Below, one piece after another: positions 8,866-18,910 of a stretch of DNA of 64,000 bases; positions within the stretch are counted from its first letter, which is position 1; each line of letters starts with the position of its first letter. The position numbers were made by a program, and so were the translations under genes. The notes beneath the pieces were generated by a model. The model saw only the letters and a list, made by a program, of their open reading frames with translations, did no database searches and was not told the DNA's origin. Source of the DNA: Providencia sp. PROV188 (GTDB lineage Bacteria; Pseudomonadota; Gammaproteobacteria; Enterobacterales; Enterobacteriaceae); the NCBI RefSeq assembly GCF_027595165.1, contig NZ_CP097291.1, positions 3,224,001-3,288,000 of the forward strand. Direction: 5' to 3'.

Positions 8866-9252
8866 ATGAAAACCGTTAAAAAATCATTAAAATGGTTGAC
8901 TGGTCGATATTACGAAAACCAAGCGCTATCCTATTTAAAGCAGCAAGGGCTCGCTTTTGTTGCACGCAATGTTCGAAATCGTGCGGGAGAAATCGATTTG
9001 ATCATGCGAGATACATCAGGCTGGGTATTCGTAGAGGTTCGTTTTCGCAAGAATAGTGATTACGGAGACGCACTTTTATCAGTAAACTGGCACAAACGCA
9101 GAAAAATATTGTCCACCGCACAATATTGGCTTGCTCAACGACAAGAAAGTTTTGAAACAACACCCTGCCGCTTTGATATCTGTGCAATCACCGGCAAGCA
9201 ATTTCAGTGGATTCAAAACGCATTTAATCTTAGTGAACAGGAATATAAGTAA
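8866..9252 (+). CDS. yraN: YraN, UPF0102 nuclease-fold protein
   Basis: 128 residues. The conserved core NVRNRAGEIDLIMRD...VFVEVRFR is the Asp-Glu-x-Lys-like arrangement of the UPF0102 family, which has a Holliday-junction-resolvase-like endonuclease fold; no activity is well established. It lies between lpoA and diaA as in E. coli, and its stop is directly followed by the GTG of diaA, which suggests coupled translation. Confidence 0.92.
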   Translation: MKTVKKSLKWLTGRYYENQALSYLKQQGLAFVARNVRNRAGEIDLIMRDTSGWVFVEVRFRKNSDYGDALLSVNWHKRRKILSTAQYWLAQRQESFETTPCRFDICAITGKQFQWIQNAFNLSEQEYK

Positions 9253-9843
9253 GTGCTAGATAGAATAAAAGTTTGCTTTACTGAAAGCATCCAAACTCAA
9301 ATTGCCGCAGCTGAAGCCCTGCCCGATGCAATTTCTCGTGCTGCAATGATGATGGTACAGTCACTGCTTAATGGTAATAAAATTTTGTGTTGTGGCAATG
9401 GCGCATCCGCAGCAACAGCACAGCGTTTTGCAGCAAGCATGATCCACCGTTTTGAAACTGAGCGCCCAAGTTTACCTGCTCTTGCGCTAAATACGGATAA
9501 TACCGTGCTCACCGCGATTTCAGGAAGCAAGCAGCCAACTGAAATCTACGCAAAACAAGTTCGAGCGCTAGGCCAGCACGGCGATGTATTAATGGCTATC
9601 TCAACCCATGGTAACAGTGCCGACATCATTAAAGCCGTAGAAGCCGCGGTAACGCGCGATATGACCATTGTCGCACTCACTGGCTATGATGGCGGCGAGT
9701 TAGCAGGTCTTTTAGGACCACAAGATGTTGAAATTCGTATTCCATCCCAGCATAGTGTCAGAATTCAAGAGGTACACTTACTCACAGTGAATTGTTTGTG
9801 TGACCTTATCGATAACACGCTCTTTCCTCACCAGAACGACTAA
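9253..9843 (+). CDS. diaA: DnaA initiator-associating protein (SIS domain)
   Basis: 196 residues, nearly the same as E. coli DiaA across its length, with a SIS domain ([44 protein letters not shown] at the C-terminus). DiaA forms a tetramer that binds DnaA domain I and promotes ordered assembly at oriC. The start codon is GTG, placed immediately after the yraN stop, with AGGAA in the yraN end as ribosome binding site. The fold resembles GmhA sedoheptulose isomerase but the DnaA-binding type is clear from similarity. Confidence 0.95.
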   Translation: MLDRIKVCFTESIQTQIAAAEALPDAISRAAMMMVQSLLNGNKILCCGNGASAATAQRFAASMIHRFETERPSLPALALNTDNTVLTAISGSKQPTEIYAKQVRALGQHGDVLMAISTHGNSADIIKAVEAAVTRDMTIVALTGYDGGELAGLLGPQDVEIRIPSQHSVRIQEVHLLTVNCLCDLIDNTLFPHQND

Positions 9844-9852
9844 GGAGACAAA

Positions 9853-10428
9853 ATGCGATTACTTCCGATTTTTGCCATAGTGTTTAGCGCGGTTCTTTTA
9901 CAAGGTTGTATTGGTGCTGCCGTTGTGGGTACTGCCGCAGTAGCTACCAAAAGCGCTACAGACCCTCGTTCTGTTGGTCAGCAAGTTGATGATGGCACAT
10001 TAGAAGCCCGAGTCAGTGGTCAACTTAACAAAGATAAAGATATCACCAGCAAAGCCCGTATTATTGCAACGGCGTATAAAGGTAATGTCTTGTTAACTGG
10101 ACAATCTCCCGACATGTCATGGGCAGATAAAGCCAAACAAATCGCCAGTAACGTTGATGGTACAGAAAAAGTGTATAACGAGGTTCGACAAGGTCAGCCC
10201 GTTGATTTAGGTACCGCGTCAAAAGACACTTGGTTAACCACCAAAGTAAAATCTAAGATTTTAGCCAGTGACGAAGTGAAATCAGGCAGCGTTAAAGTCA
10301 TCACTGAGAATGGTGAAGTCTTCTTATTAGGTGTACTCACTCAGCAAGAAGGTGCTGCAGCAGCAAAAATTGCGAGTGAAACGGATGGCGTTCGTCGTGT
10401 AACGACGGCATTTACTTATCTCAATTGA
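9853..10428 (+). CDS. dolP: Division- and outer-membrane-stress-associated lipoprotein (two BON domains)
   Basis: 191 residues (formerly YraP). The signal peptide ends in LLQGC (Cys19 lipidated). Two BON domains follow at about residues 45-115 and 122-190, the second with the tail DGVRRVTTAFTYLN. DolP sits in the outer membrane, binds anionic phospholipids, concentrates at division sites and supports envelope integrity. In E. coli it is in the sigma-E regulon. It begins 9 bases after diaA with an AAGGAG ribosome binding site, and a strong terminator follows. Confidence 0.94.
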   Translation: MRLLPIFAIVFSAVLLQGCIGAAVVGTAAVATKSATDPRSVGQQVDDGTLEARVSGQLNKDKDITSKARIIATAYKGNVLLTGQSPDMSWADKAKQIASNVDGTEKVYNEVRQGQPVDLGTASKDTWLTTKVKSKILASDEVKSGSVKVITENGEVFLLGVLTQQEGAAAAKIASETDGVRRVTTAFTYLN

Positions 10429-10460
10429 TTATAATTAGTAACCTATTGTTACAAAGCATC

Positions 10461-10493
10461 AAGCCATGAAGTCAAATTCATGGCTTTTTTTTT
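10461..10493 (+). terminator. Terminator between dolP and mtgA
   Basis: Ten-base perfect stem AAGCCATGAA / TTCATGGCTT with a GTCAAA loop, followed by nine T. It ends the lpoA-dolP transcript and overlaps the stop codon of convergent mtgA. Confidence 0.9.
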
Positions 10494-11214
10494 ATTCCTC
10501 ACCTATATCGTTATTTTTCAGATAATTCCTATCTCCTAATAAGCTCATCTGATTAAGTATCCACGCTTGCCTTTTTAAAACATATGAAGATGGATTTTTC
10601 ACATGAAATCGATGAGGATTAGGTAAAACAGCGGCTAAAAGTGCAGCTTCCTGCCGGGAAAGCTTACTAGCAGGCTTATTGAAGAATTTATTTGCGGCCT
10701 CTTCAACACCAAAAACCCCTTCTCCAAACTCCGCAATATTAAGATAAACAGTAATGATCCGAGTTTTTGACCACATCAACTCCATAACTGGCGTCATTGC
10801 TGTTTCAAGGCCTTTTCTTATCCAGCTTCGTCCATCCCATAACCATAAGTTTTTCACTGTTTGTTGAGAGATTGTTGAAGCCCCCCTAACTGTCTGTTTA
10901 TTACTCGAATTATGTTTATATGCTCGCTCAATTGCATCAAGATCAAATCCCCAATGATGAGGAAAATTTTGATCTTCAGAAGCAATGACAGCGAGATAAA
11001 GATAGGGAGAAATCTGTTTTTCACTCACCCAAGTCGAATGAGAAACATAAGAAAAATTAAAGCTTACCCATGCAGAAAGCTGTCTTTCGACCATCACTGC
11101 AGAAAAGGGAACAGGTATAAATTTGAAGATCACAACAGACACTAGCCAGAGGGCAAGTAATGAAAGTGTGATCTTCTTTAACCAATACCACAAGCGAGAA
11201 ACAAACTTTTGCAT
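10492..11214 (-). CDS. mtgA: Monofunctional peptidoglycan glycosyltransferase
   Basis: 240 residues, family GT51 with no transpeptidase domain. A single N-terminal membrane anchor spans about residues 13-33. The catalytic domain shows [13 protein letters not shown] (first catalytic Glu), [35 protein letters not shown] and [18 protein letters not shown]. It polymerises lipid II into glycan strands at the inner membrane. It is followed 8 bases later by elbB on the same strand in reverse order (elbB is upstream), so the two are probably co-transcribed, as in E. coli. Confidence 0.95.
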   Translation of the reverse strand: MQKFVSRLWYWLKKITLSLLALWLVSVVIFKFIPVPFSAVMVERQLSAWVSFNFSYVSHSTWVSEKQISPYLYLAVIASEDQNFPHHWGFDLDAIERAYKHNSSNKQTVRGASTISQQTVKNLWLWDGRSWIRKGLETAMTPVMELMWSKTRIITVYLNIAEFGEGVFGVEEAANKFFNKPASKLSRQEAALLAAVLPNPHRFHVKNPSSYVLKRQAWILNQMSLLGDRNYLKNNDIGEE

Positions 11215-11222
11215 TGAGTTAA

Positions 11223-11873
11223 TTACGCCATTTCTAATACTTTCTCAACCAGCTTATTGATACCTATATTTGCCTCAGCAATGGATTGAGCCAGCATATA
11301 AGCAGGGGTTGTAACAACTTTGTTATATTCATCAACCACAATGTTATCAACCGTGCAAACAACATGCTGTCCACCCATCTTTTCAATTTGGGCAATCGTT
11401 TCAGTATCATTACCAATCGTCAATTTCACTGATGTATTTAACATCTTCGGTAGCATGACAGGAGCAATACACATCAGCCCTAGCGGCTTTTTCTGTTGGT
11501 GCATTGCCTGTACTAAACTTAATAGTTGTTTATTAATTTCACATTCGCTTCCCTTCACCGCAAAATCACATAAATTTTTTGCCACACCAAAACCACCAGG
11601 AATTATAAGGGCATCTAGCTTAGAGGCGTCTGCTGATGACAAAGGCGCTATTTTTCCACGAGAAATACGTGCAGACTCTTCCATTTGGTTACGTTTTTCT
11701 GTTTTTAATCCGCCATTAACATGATTAATTACAGTAGCTTGATAATCATCTGGCGCATAAAAGTGAACTTCTGCATTATTTTTACTTAAAGCAAGCATAG
11801 TTAATACTGATTCATGGATCTCGCTTCCATCAAAAACACCACAGCCACTTAAAATTACCGCAATTGATTTCAT
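11223..11873 (-). CDS. elbB: Isoprenoid biosynthesis glyoxalase ElbB (DJ-1/PfpI-like)
   Basis: 216 residues. The ATG at 11873 gives [21 protein letters not shown], matching the family start, with AAGGACG as ribosome binding site; a longer reading from 11921 is not supported. The class I glutamine-amidotransferase-like core includes [18 protein letters not shown] and the nucleophile-elbow Cys in [14 protein letters not shown]. coli ElbB has weak glyoxalase activity and was linked to isoprenoid production, but its physiological role is unclear. It is upstream of mtgA on the minus strand and divergent from arcZ. Confidence 0.93.
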   Translation of the reverse strand: MKSIAVILSGCGVFDGSEIHESVLTMLALSKNNAEVHFYAPDDYQATVINHVNGGLKTEKRNQMEESARISRGKIAPLSSADASKLDALIIPGGFGVAKNLCDFAVKGSECEINKQLLSLVQAMHQQKKPLGLMCIAPVMLPKMLNTSVKLTIGNDTETIAQIEKMGGQHVVCTVDNIVVDEYNKVVTTPAYMLAQSIAEANIGINKLVEKVLEMA

Positions 11874-11990
11874 ATCTTCGTCCTTTTGTAGTAAATTACT
11901 CCCCAGAGCGAAAGCAGACAAACATCAATCTTCATCACAGATTTTAATGAATCTTGTAACAGGTTCGATAAATTTTGGTATCTTGATAAC

Positions 11991-12113
11991 GTCTGAGTCG
12001 TGACAAATGCATTTTAATGATTCGCCTAAGATAAAAATTATAAGCGAATCAATGATTTCCCTGGTGTTGGCGCAGTATTCGCGCACCCCAACTTAGGTTG
12101 GGGTTATTTTTTT
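11991..12113 (+). ncRNA. arcZ: ArcZ Hfq-dependent small RNA
   Basis: The 3' half reads GATTTCCCTGGTGTTGG then CGCAGTATTCGCGCACCCC, the conserved processed form of ArcZ including the seed CTGGTGTTGG. It ends in a rho-independent terminator (ACCCCAAC-TTAG-GTTGGGGT then TTATTTTTTT). The location, between elbB and arcB and on the opposite strand from arcB, is as in E. coli. The 5' half is not conserved in sequence, so the 5' end (about 11991, for a length near the E. coli 121) is an estimate. In E. coli, ArcZ activates rpoS, represses flhD and others, and is itself repressed by ArcA. The terminator runs about 10 bases into the 3' end of arcB on the other strand. Confidence 0.92.
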
Positions 12114-14449
12114 GTACGACCATCCACCCAGTTTCTTAATGTTTCTATATCTGATTTCCAATCCTGTTTTAACTCATCAACCCACTCTTGCACATTGTCC
12201 CACCATGCTGGTAATTCAGGGGATTGGATTTGCTGAGCGAGTTTCTGTAAATTTTTCAGACCAACTGAACCCGCGGCACCTTTAATTTTGTGAGCTTCCT
12301 CAACAATTCCCTTCTGATCTTTAGCCACCATATTGGAATCGAGAATCGCTAAATAGCCCGGTAGCATTTTTTCAAACACCTCTAAGCCGTCATAAATCAG
12401 TTTTGGCCCAACTAATTCAATGTATTGCTCTAACATTTCACAATCTAAAATTGACTCATCAACTTCTGCCATATCCACTTGCTCCTCATGCTTGTCATTT
12501 GAAGATGCATTCTCGCCCCAGAATTGCTCAATCACTTGAGTGAGCGCAGGAACCGATAATGGTTTGCTCAGAACACCGTCCATTCCCGCATCGAAGTACT
12601 CTTTCTTATCTTTGAGGACATTCGCGGTAAGGGCGATTAATGGTGGTAAATCATCCTTATCATACTGTTGTTTAAGCTGTTTAGAGATATCTAACCCCGT
12701 CATGTCAGGAAGTTGAATATCCAGTAGAACTAAGTCATATTCCCCAGGTGCAAACATCTCTAGCGCGTCTTTACCTGTCATTGCAACATCAACTGTGTTG
12801 CCAAGGTTCTCCAGCACAGAACACGCCACAACCACGTTTAGTTCAATATCTTCCACTAGTAAGATATGGAGCGCTGGTAATGGGTAATCATCGTCGTGCT
12901 GTTGCTGCTCTTCGATTTCAGCCTCAACTTCAGGGGCTATAATCGACAAAGTAAATGTTGAACCATGTCCAATATCGCTTTCCACACGAATATCGCCCCC
13001 CATACTTTGTGCTAACCTACGGGATACAGAAAGCCCAATCCCCGTTCCCGTTGCAGGACGTCCACCTGCGGAGTCACGGACCTGATAATACATAGCAAAG
13101 ATTTTATCTAATTCATCTTTCGGAATACCGATGCCACTATCTTTGACTTGGAAAAACAGCTTGTCATCCGCTTCACGCCAAATGCTTAATTTAACTTCAC
13201 CTTTCTGAGTAAATTTCACCGCATTACCGATTAAGTTCCACAGAATTTGGCGTAAACGCGTGCCATCCGTCAGAATGGTTTTAGGTAAGCCGTGTGCGAC
13301 ATCCATAACAAACTTCAAGCCTTTCGGCTGAACCAGTAGCCCGCTTAAGTTTTCTAAATCGTTCACAAATTCAGGCAATGTCACAGGTTGGTTATCCAAT
13401 TGGACTTTGCGACGCTCAATTTTGTCCATTTCAATCACATCATTAAAAATATTGCCTAAAGTGACGGCACTGACGTGAATGGTTTTTAAATAGCTTGATT
13501 GTTCTTTGGTAAGCTTAGTATCCAGTAAAATGCGGCTAAGCCCCACAATGCCATTAAGCGGCGTACGAAGCTCATGGCTGATAGTAGAGATAAAGGTGGT
13601 CTTCTCTCTACTAGCGTTCTCTAACGCCTCCTGATAACGCTTACGCTCGGTAATATCACGTCCAAACCCCATTAGCCCGTGACGTTTCCCTACGCGGTCA
13701 TAAAATGGCACTTTTCGCAGCTCAAAACAGGCTTTTCGCCCATCAGGGTAAACTAACCACTGTTCATAGGTTAATGCCACATTGTGTCTGAAAACTTTTT
13801 CATCCGTTTCCATCACTTTGGCAGCAATTTCTTCATCATAAATATCCAATGGTGTTAAACCGACTAGCTGTTTTTCACTCTTACCGGTGAGCAGCTCCAT
13901 CGCACGGTTACAGCCAGAAAATTCATTGTTTTCATTGCGATAATAGACAAGATCAGGGGAAGCATCGAGGAACGAACGCAGTAAAACAGATTGCTGTTCA
14001 AACTCAATTTGAGTCTGTTCACGGTATTTCATTTCTTGTTTGAGTTGCTCTAACAACTCAAGATGGGCGCTTTCGGCTTTTTCACGCTCTAAAATTTCTA
14101 AGTTAAGTTGCTCAATATTGCCTTGCAGCTGAGTATTCAGTTCCGCATCACGCTTTCGCATCACTTCGAGCTTATCAACCATGCGCGTTAAACGCTGGCG
14201 AGACTCTTCTAATTGTTCTACCACCACCGAAAGAAAATAAACTGCTAATGGCGTAATAATTAAGCCAAAGAAAATGGAGCCAACCATATCGAGGCTATCG
14301 ACTTGCCCCCGAAGAAAAATCGCTACCGCCATTTGCATTATCATGGCGAGCACAACTAACGCTGACGCGAGAAGCAAAGAGAAACGCACTAAGCCTAGCT
14401 TCATCATCAGGTCAACATAGTATTGTGCAAGACCGCGAAGTACTTTCAT
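12104..14449 (-). CDS. arcB: Aerobic respiration control hybrid sensor kinase
   Basis: 781 residues from the ATG at 14449, which has AAGGGG upstream and aligns with E. coli MKQIRLLAQYYVD; a GTG two codons earlier is an alternative. Order: two membrane helices (about 20-75), leucine-zipper coiled coil, PAS domain (about 150-275) with redox Cys180 (FSGCNRA) and Cys241 (RKACFEL), kinase domain with His292 (STISHELRTPLNG), ATPase motifs (DSGIGIP, TGTGIGLSV), receiver with Asp near 576 (LVLLDIQLPD), and HPt with His near 720 (EEAHKIKGAAGSVG). ArcB responds to quinone redox state and phosphorylates ArcA. All phosphorelay and redox residues are present. Confidence 0.97.
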   Translation of the reverse strand: MKVLRGLAQYYVDLMMKLGLVRFSLLLASALVVLAMIMQMAVAIFLRGQVDSLDMVGSIFFGLIITPLAVYFLSVVVEQLEESRQRLTRMVDKLEVMRKRDAELNTQLQGNIEQLNLEILEREKAESAHLELLEQLKQEMKYREQTQIEFEQQSVLLRSFLDASPDLVYYRNENNEFSGCNRAMELLTGKSEKQLVGLTPLDIYDEEIAAKVMETDEKVFRHNVALTYEQWLVYPDGRKACFELRKVPFYDRVGKRHGLMGFGRDITERKRYQEALENASREKTTFISTISHELRTPLNGIVGLSRILLDTKLTKEQSSYLKTIHVSAVTLGNIFNDVIEMDKIERRKVQLDNQPVTLPEFVNDLENLSGLLVQPKGLKFVMDVAHGLPKTILTDGTRLRQILWNLIGNAVKFTQKGEVKLSIWREADDKLFFQVKDSGIGIPKDELDKIFAMYYQVRDSAGGRPATGTGIGLSVSRRLAQSMGGDIRVESDIGHGSTFTLSIIAPEVEAEIEEQQQHDDDYPLPALHILLVEDIELNVVVACSVLENLGNTVDVAMTGKDALEMFAPGEYDLVLLDIQLPDMTGLDISKQLKQQYDKDDLPPLIALTANVLKDKKEYFDAGMDGVLSKPLSVPALTQVIEQFWGENASSNDKHEEQVDMAEVDESILDCEMLEQYIELVGPKLIYDGLEVFEKMLPGYLAILDSNMVAKDQKGIVEEAHKIKGAAGSVGLKNLQKLAQQIQSPELPAWWDNVQEWVDELKQDWKSDIETLRNWVDGRTKK

Positions 14450-14674
14450 AACCACCCCTTAGTTAAATTCTCACTGAATCATATATCAAACAGGGCTGTT
14501 TCGGATGGGGTTTCATACGAAATATCGATCCTGCTCATTAAATCGTCGGTCACAATGGGATATTCACCCGTGTATTAGTAACTTTATTACGATAATCACT
14601 ATTTATATCAATGCTATCAAAGTAAACTTTAATTTATATCATTCTCGTAAAAGAATTTGGCTGGAAAGGTGCCT

Positions 14675-16051
14675 ATGTCCTCTTCAAATATGGGTTCGCC
14701 CCGTCTTGAACCTCGTAAAAAAGCGCTGACGATCCGCAAAATTGAGTTTGTGGAAATTTACCAGCCAATGAGTGGCATTGAAGCTCAGCATCAAGCCCAG
14801 CGTTGCTTGTCTTGCGGCAGCCCCTATTGTGAGTGGAAATGCCCGCTCCACAATCCTATCCCGAATTGGTTAAAGCTGGCTGGAGAAGGTCGAATTCTTG
14901 AAGCGGCAGAACTTTGTCATCACACCAACAGCTTGCCTGAAATTTGCGGTCGAATTTGCCCACAGGAACGATTATGTGAAGCCGCTTGTGTCCTGAATGA
15001 AACCTTTGGTTCCGTCACGATTGGGCATTTGGAGCGCTATATTACCGATAGTGCATTTGAGCAAGGTTGGCGGCCTGACCTCTCTCATGTTAGGGATACA
15101 GGTAAACGAGTCGCGATTATCGGCGCGGGCCCTGCGGGTCTTTCCTGTGCCGATGTGTTGGCTCGTCACGGCGTTCAAGCAATAGTATTTGATAAACATC
15201 CTGAAATCGGTGGGTTACTCACTTTTGGTATACCCGCATTTAAGTTAGAAAAGCAGATAATGCAGCACCGACGACGGATTTTTGAAGAAATGGGGATTAT
15301 CTTTAAACTTAATACTGAGATTGGACAACATATCCCGTTAGAAACGTTACTCAATGAGTTTGATGCGATTTTTATTGGAACCGGCACCCATCATCCAGTT
15401 TCAGGCAATCTCCTCAACGAAGATGCCATAGGCGTTTATCAAGCGCTTCCTTATTTAGTGGGTAATGCGCGTCACTTATTAGGTTACGCCGACGATCCCC
15501 AATACCCTTACGTATCACTAGCAAATAAGAATGTAATCGTGTTGGGCGCAGGAGATACCGCGATGGATTGTGTCCGCAGCGCTATCCGCCAAGGCGCAAG
15601 CAAAGTCAGTTGTATCTACCGCCGAGGCACTTCGGAAATGCCTGCAACACCGCGAGAAGTCTTACACGCTCAAGAAGAAGGCGTACAGTTCCATTTTCAC
15701 TTACAACCCATTGGGATTAACACCGATGTCGAGGGACAAGTTGTCGGTATCCATTTCGCTAGCACATTATCGAATTCCACAGAATCGGAAGAAATTACAC
15801 ATTCTGCCGATGTGGTCATTATTGCGTTTGGTTTTGAATCTGACGATATGCCGTGGATTAGCACACATGCCATACAGCGCGATATGAGCGGTAGAATAGT
15901 GGCACCTCGTCATCATCATTATGCTTACCAGACTTCGCACTCTAAAATTTTTGCAGGGGGAGATGTAGTACACGGTTCTGATTTGGTGGTAACAGCGATT
16001 GCCGAAGGGCGTCGAGCCGCAGAAGGGATCATGAGTTTTCTTCGAGTATAA
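14675..16051 (+). CDS. GltD-like FAD/NAD(P)H-dependent Fe-S oxidoreductase (orphan glutamate synthase small subunit)
   Basis: 458 residues, close to GltD (about 472) along its length. The N-terminal Fe-S part has CLSCGSPYCEWKCP and CGRICPQERLCEAAC, an FAD-binding site VAIIGAGPAGLSCADVL, an NADPH site VIVLGAGDTAMDCV, and the C-terminal KIFAGGDVVHGSDLVVTAIAEGR. The ATG at 14675 has AAAGGTG ahead of it. In E. coli this position next to arcB holds gltB-gltD; here gltB, the large glutamine-amidotransferase subunit, is absent and a terminator follows directly. Without GltB it cannot make glutamate from glutamine. It may serve as an electron-input protein for another oxidoreductase, as related small-subunit-like proteins (AegA, PreT) do, or partner a distant gltB. 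Function is unresolved. Confidence 0.85.
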   Translation: MSSSNMGSPRLEPRKKALTIRKIEFVEIYQPMSGIEAQHQAQRCLSCGSPYCEWKCPLHNPIPNWLKLAGEGRILEAAELCHHTNSLPEICGRICPQERLCEAACVLNETFGSVTIGHLERYITDSAFEQGWRPDLSHVRDTGKRVAIIGAGPAGLSCADVLARHGVQAIVFDKHPEIGGLLTFGIPAFKLEKQIMQHRRRIFEEMGIIFKLNTEIGQHIPLETLLNEFDAIFIGTGTHHPVSGNLLNEDAIGVYQALPYLVGNARHLLGYADDPQYPYVSLANKNVIVLGAGDTAMDCVRSAIRQGASKVSCIYRRGTSEMPATPREVLHAQEEGVQFHFHLQPIGINTDVEGQVVGIHFASTLSNSTESEEITHSADVVIIAFGFESDDMPWISTHAIQRDMSGRIVAPRHHHYAYQTSHSKIFAGGDVVHGSDLVVTAIAEGRRAAEGIMSFLRV

Positions 16052-16077
16052 AAAAAGAGGAATTTCTTCCTCTTTTT
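16052..16077 (+). terminator. Terminator after gltD-like gene
   Basis: Stem AAAAAGAGGAA / TTCCTCTTTTT with a very short loop lies directly after the stop codon, with its 3' arm doubling as the T-tract. It is symmetrical, so it may also stop transcription of convergent sspB, which ends about 40 bases away. Confidence 0.8.
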
Positions 16078-16116
16078 AGCATTTACTATATCAGTCTTAG
16101 CTGCCACGATTTGTGC

Positions 16117-16608
16117 TTATTTCACAACCCGTAACGCTGGACGACCTTTCGGTGGCCTTGGTGGCTCATCGTCTGGGGATGAAGGTTCTTCTGTTTGAGT
16201 GGCTTCATCATGAACCAATACGATGTTGTCAGACAGTGCTTCATCAGTGCTGTTGTCTTCTCCATCAAAGTGCTCATCATAAGCCGCTTCAGGTTCAAAC
16301 ATCATTCCAGCGCCATTTTCACGCGCATATACCGCCATGATAGCCGCCATTGGAACATATACCTGACGAGGTACACCGCCGAATCGCGCATTAAACCGCA
16401 CTTCTTCGTTGGTAATTTCAAAGTTACCCACTGCACGCGGGGCAACATTTAAAACAATTTGCCCATCACGCGCAAATTCCATTGGAACATTCACCATGGG
16501 AAGAGTGACATCAACCACCAAATGCGGAGTCATATCGTTATCCAGCAACCACTCATAGTGGGCGCGCAGCAGATAAGGGCGACGTGGTGTCATTGGTGCC
16601 ATTTCCAT
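16117..16608 (-). CDS. sspB: ClpXP protease specificity-enhancing factor (SsrA adaptor)
   Basis: 163 residues from the second of two tandem ATG codons, which aligns with E. coli SspB; the first (16611) is possible. The N-terminal dimeric SsrA-binding domain (TPRRPYLLRAHYEWLLDND to FEPEAAYDEHFD) is conserved. A flexible acidic linker ends in the ClpX-docking tail RPALRVVK, identical to E. coli. It delivers ssrA-tagged proteins to ClpXP. It starts within 10 bases of the sspA stop, so sspA-sspB is an operon. Confidence 0.96.
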   Translation of the reverse strand: MEMAPMTPRRPYLLRAHYEWLLDNDMTPHLVVDVTLPMVNVPMEFARDGQIVLNVAPRAVGNFEITNEEVRFNARFGGVPRQVYVPMAAIMAVYARENGAGMMFEPEAAYDEHFDGEDNSTDEALSDNIVLVHDEATQTEEPSSPDDEPPRPPKGRPALRVVK

Positions 16609-16616
16609 CATCCGAC

Positions 16617-17258
16617 TTAGCCTCGTGCTGACAGGCGCATTTCACGCTCTAATTCAGTTAATGATGCTAAAAATGCATCGCGCTCAAATACACGCTGCAT
16701 GTACATCTGTAAATGTTTGCTGATTGCAGGCTTTAATTCGATACCTAAAACAGGTAAGCGCCATAATAGCGGTGCTAAATAGCAATCAACTAAGCTGAAC
16801 TCATCACTCATAAAGAATGGCATTTCAGCCAGTACAGGTGAAACTGCAATCAGTTCTTCCGCTAATTGGCGACGAGCTGCATCTGCTTCTTGTGCTGTAC
16901 CCTTCTCGATTTTAGCCATCAATGAGTACCAGTCTCTGCGAATACGATGCATCAGCTGACGGCTAGTACCACGAGCCACTGGGTAAACAGGCATTAACGG
17001 TGGATGAGGAAAACGCTCATCGAGGTATTCCATAATGATATCTGGATCATACAAAGTCAGGTCACGATCCACCAGCGTTGGAACACTTTGATATGGGTTA
17101 AGATCAATAAGGTCTTGAGGCATATGACCAGGCTCGACATGTTCAATCTCAACGCTAACACCTTTTTCAGCAAGCACAATACGTACTTGATGGCTAAAAA
17201 TATCAGTTGGGCCTGAAAACAATGTCATTACCGAACGTTTATTAGGAGCAACAGCCAT
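16617..17258 (-). CDS. sspA: Stringent starvation protein A (RNA-polymerase-associated, GST fold)
   Basis: 213 residues. The ATG at 17258 (MAVAPNKRSVMTLFSGP) follows a perfect GGAGG; an upstream reading from 17270 crosses that site and is rejected. The GST-like N-domain has VPTLVDRDLTLYD, and the conserved PHPPLMPVYPVARG is the surface that contacts sigma70. SspA binds RNA polymerase, lowers H-NS in stationary phase and supports acid resistance. It is first gene of sspA-sspB with a long AT-rich leader. Confidence 0.96.
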   Translation of the reverse strand: MAVAPNKRSVMTLFSGPTDIFSHQVRIVLAEKGVSVEIEHVEPGHMPQDLIDLNPYQSVPTLVDRDLTLYDPDIIMEYLDERFPHPPLMPVYPVARGTSRQLMHRIRRDWYSLMAKIEKGTAQEADAARRQLAEELIAVSPVLAEMPFFMSDEFSLVDCYLAPLLWRLPVLGIELKPAISKHLQMYMQRVFERDAFLASLTELEREMRLSARG

Positions 17259-17702
17259 TAAAACCTCCAAATGATAAAAATAATGATCCTTAAATAAGGA
17301 TTAATTCATTATTTTCATTTTTAAAATCCCATGTACTCAACCTTCAAGATCCATTTTGAAAGTCAGCACAACCCTCTCGCTTCATGAAAGCGAGAAATAA
17401 TCAAATAAAAAACTGGGACATAGTCTAACAGATTTTGTACAGCTTAGGGGGCTAACCTAGAGAAAATCATCGGTTAATTTTATTAGAGAGGAATAATTCC
17501 ATCAAAACCAGCCCTATCAACTTTAAATTTATAATAATTTAAAATTAAAACCTTAAAGTTAACTCCATTGTTGATGGGTTATATTTTTACTGCATTTGAG
17601 ATATGACACAAAAATAGAGTGGAATAATAAAATAATGTCTTCTGTCTGTCTTTATTTTAATTAAAGAAGAATGGCTCAATATTTGATTTATTTTAGACAA
17701 TA
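17259..17702. other. Intergenic region upstream of sspA
   Basis: About 440 AT-rich bases with no credible gene. It must contain the sspA promoter (minus strand). A perfect 8-bp hairpin TCTCGCTT / AAGCGAGA lies at 17375-17395, inside the presumed sspA leader; no T-run follows on the minus strand, so it is not a terminator. No promoter could be placed with confidence. Confidence 0.5.
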
Positions 17703-17731
17703 AAAAACCCGCCATAAAGACGGGCTTTTTC
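17703..17731 (-). terminator. Terminator after rplM-rpsI
   Basis: On the minus strand the stem AAAGCCCG / CGGGTTT with a loop of about 13 bases is followed by TTTTATT. It lies about 30 bases after the rpsI stop and ends the ribosomal protein operon. Confidence 0.85.
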
Positions 17732-17759
17732 ATCAATTTTATGCCCAGAGGGCAATAAA

Positions 17760-18910
<1,151 letters not shown>

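Noticed and set aside
14505..14729. 74-residue open frame between arcB and the gltD-like gene
   Set aside because: It runs into the gltD-like start in another frame and has no support; the gap is better read as the divergent promoter region.
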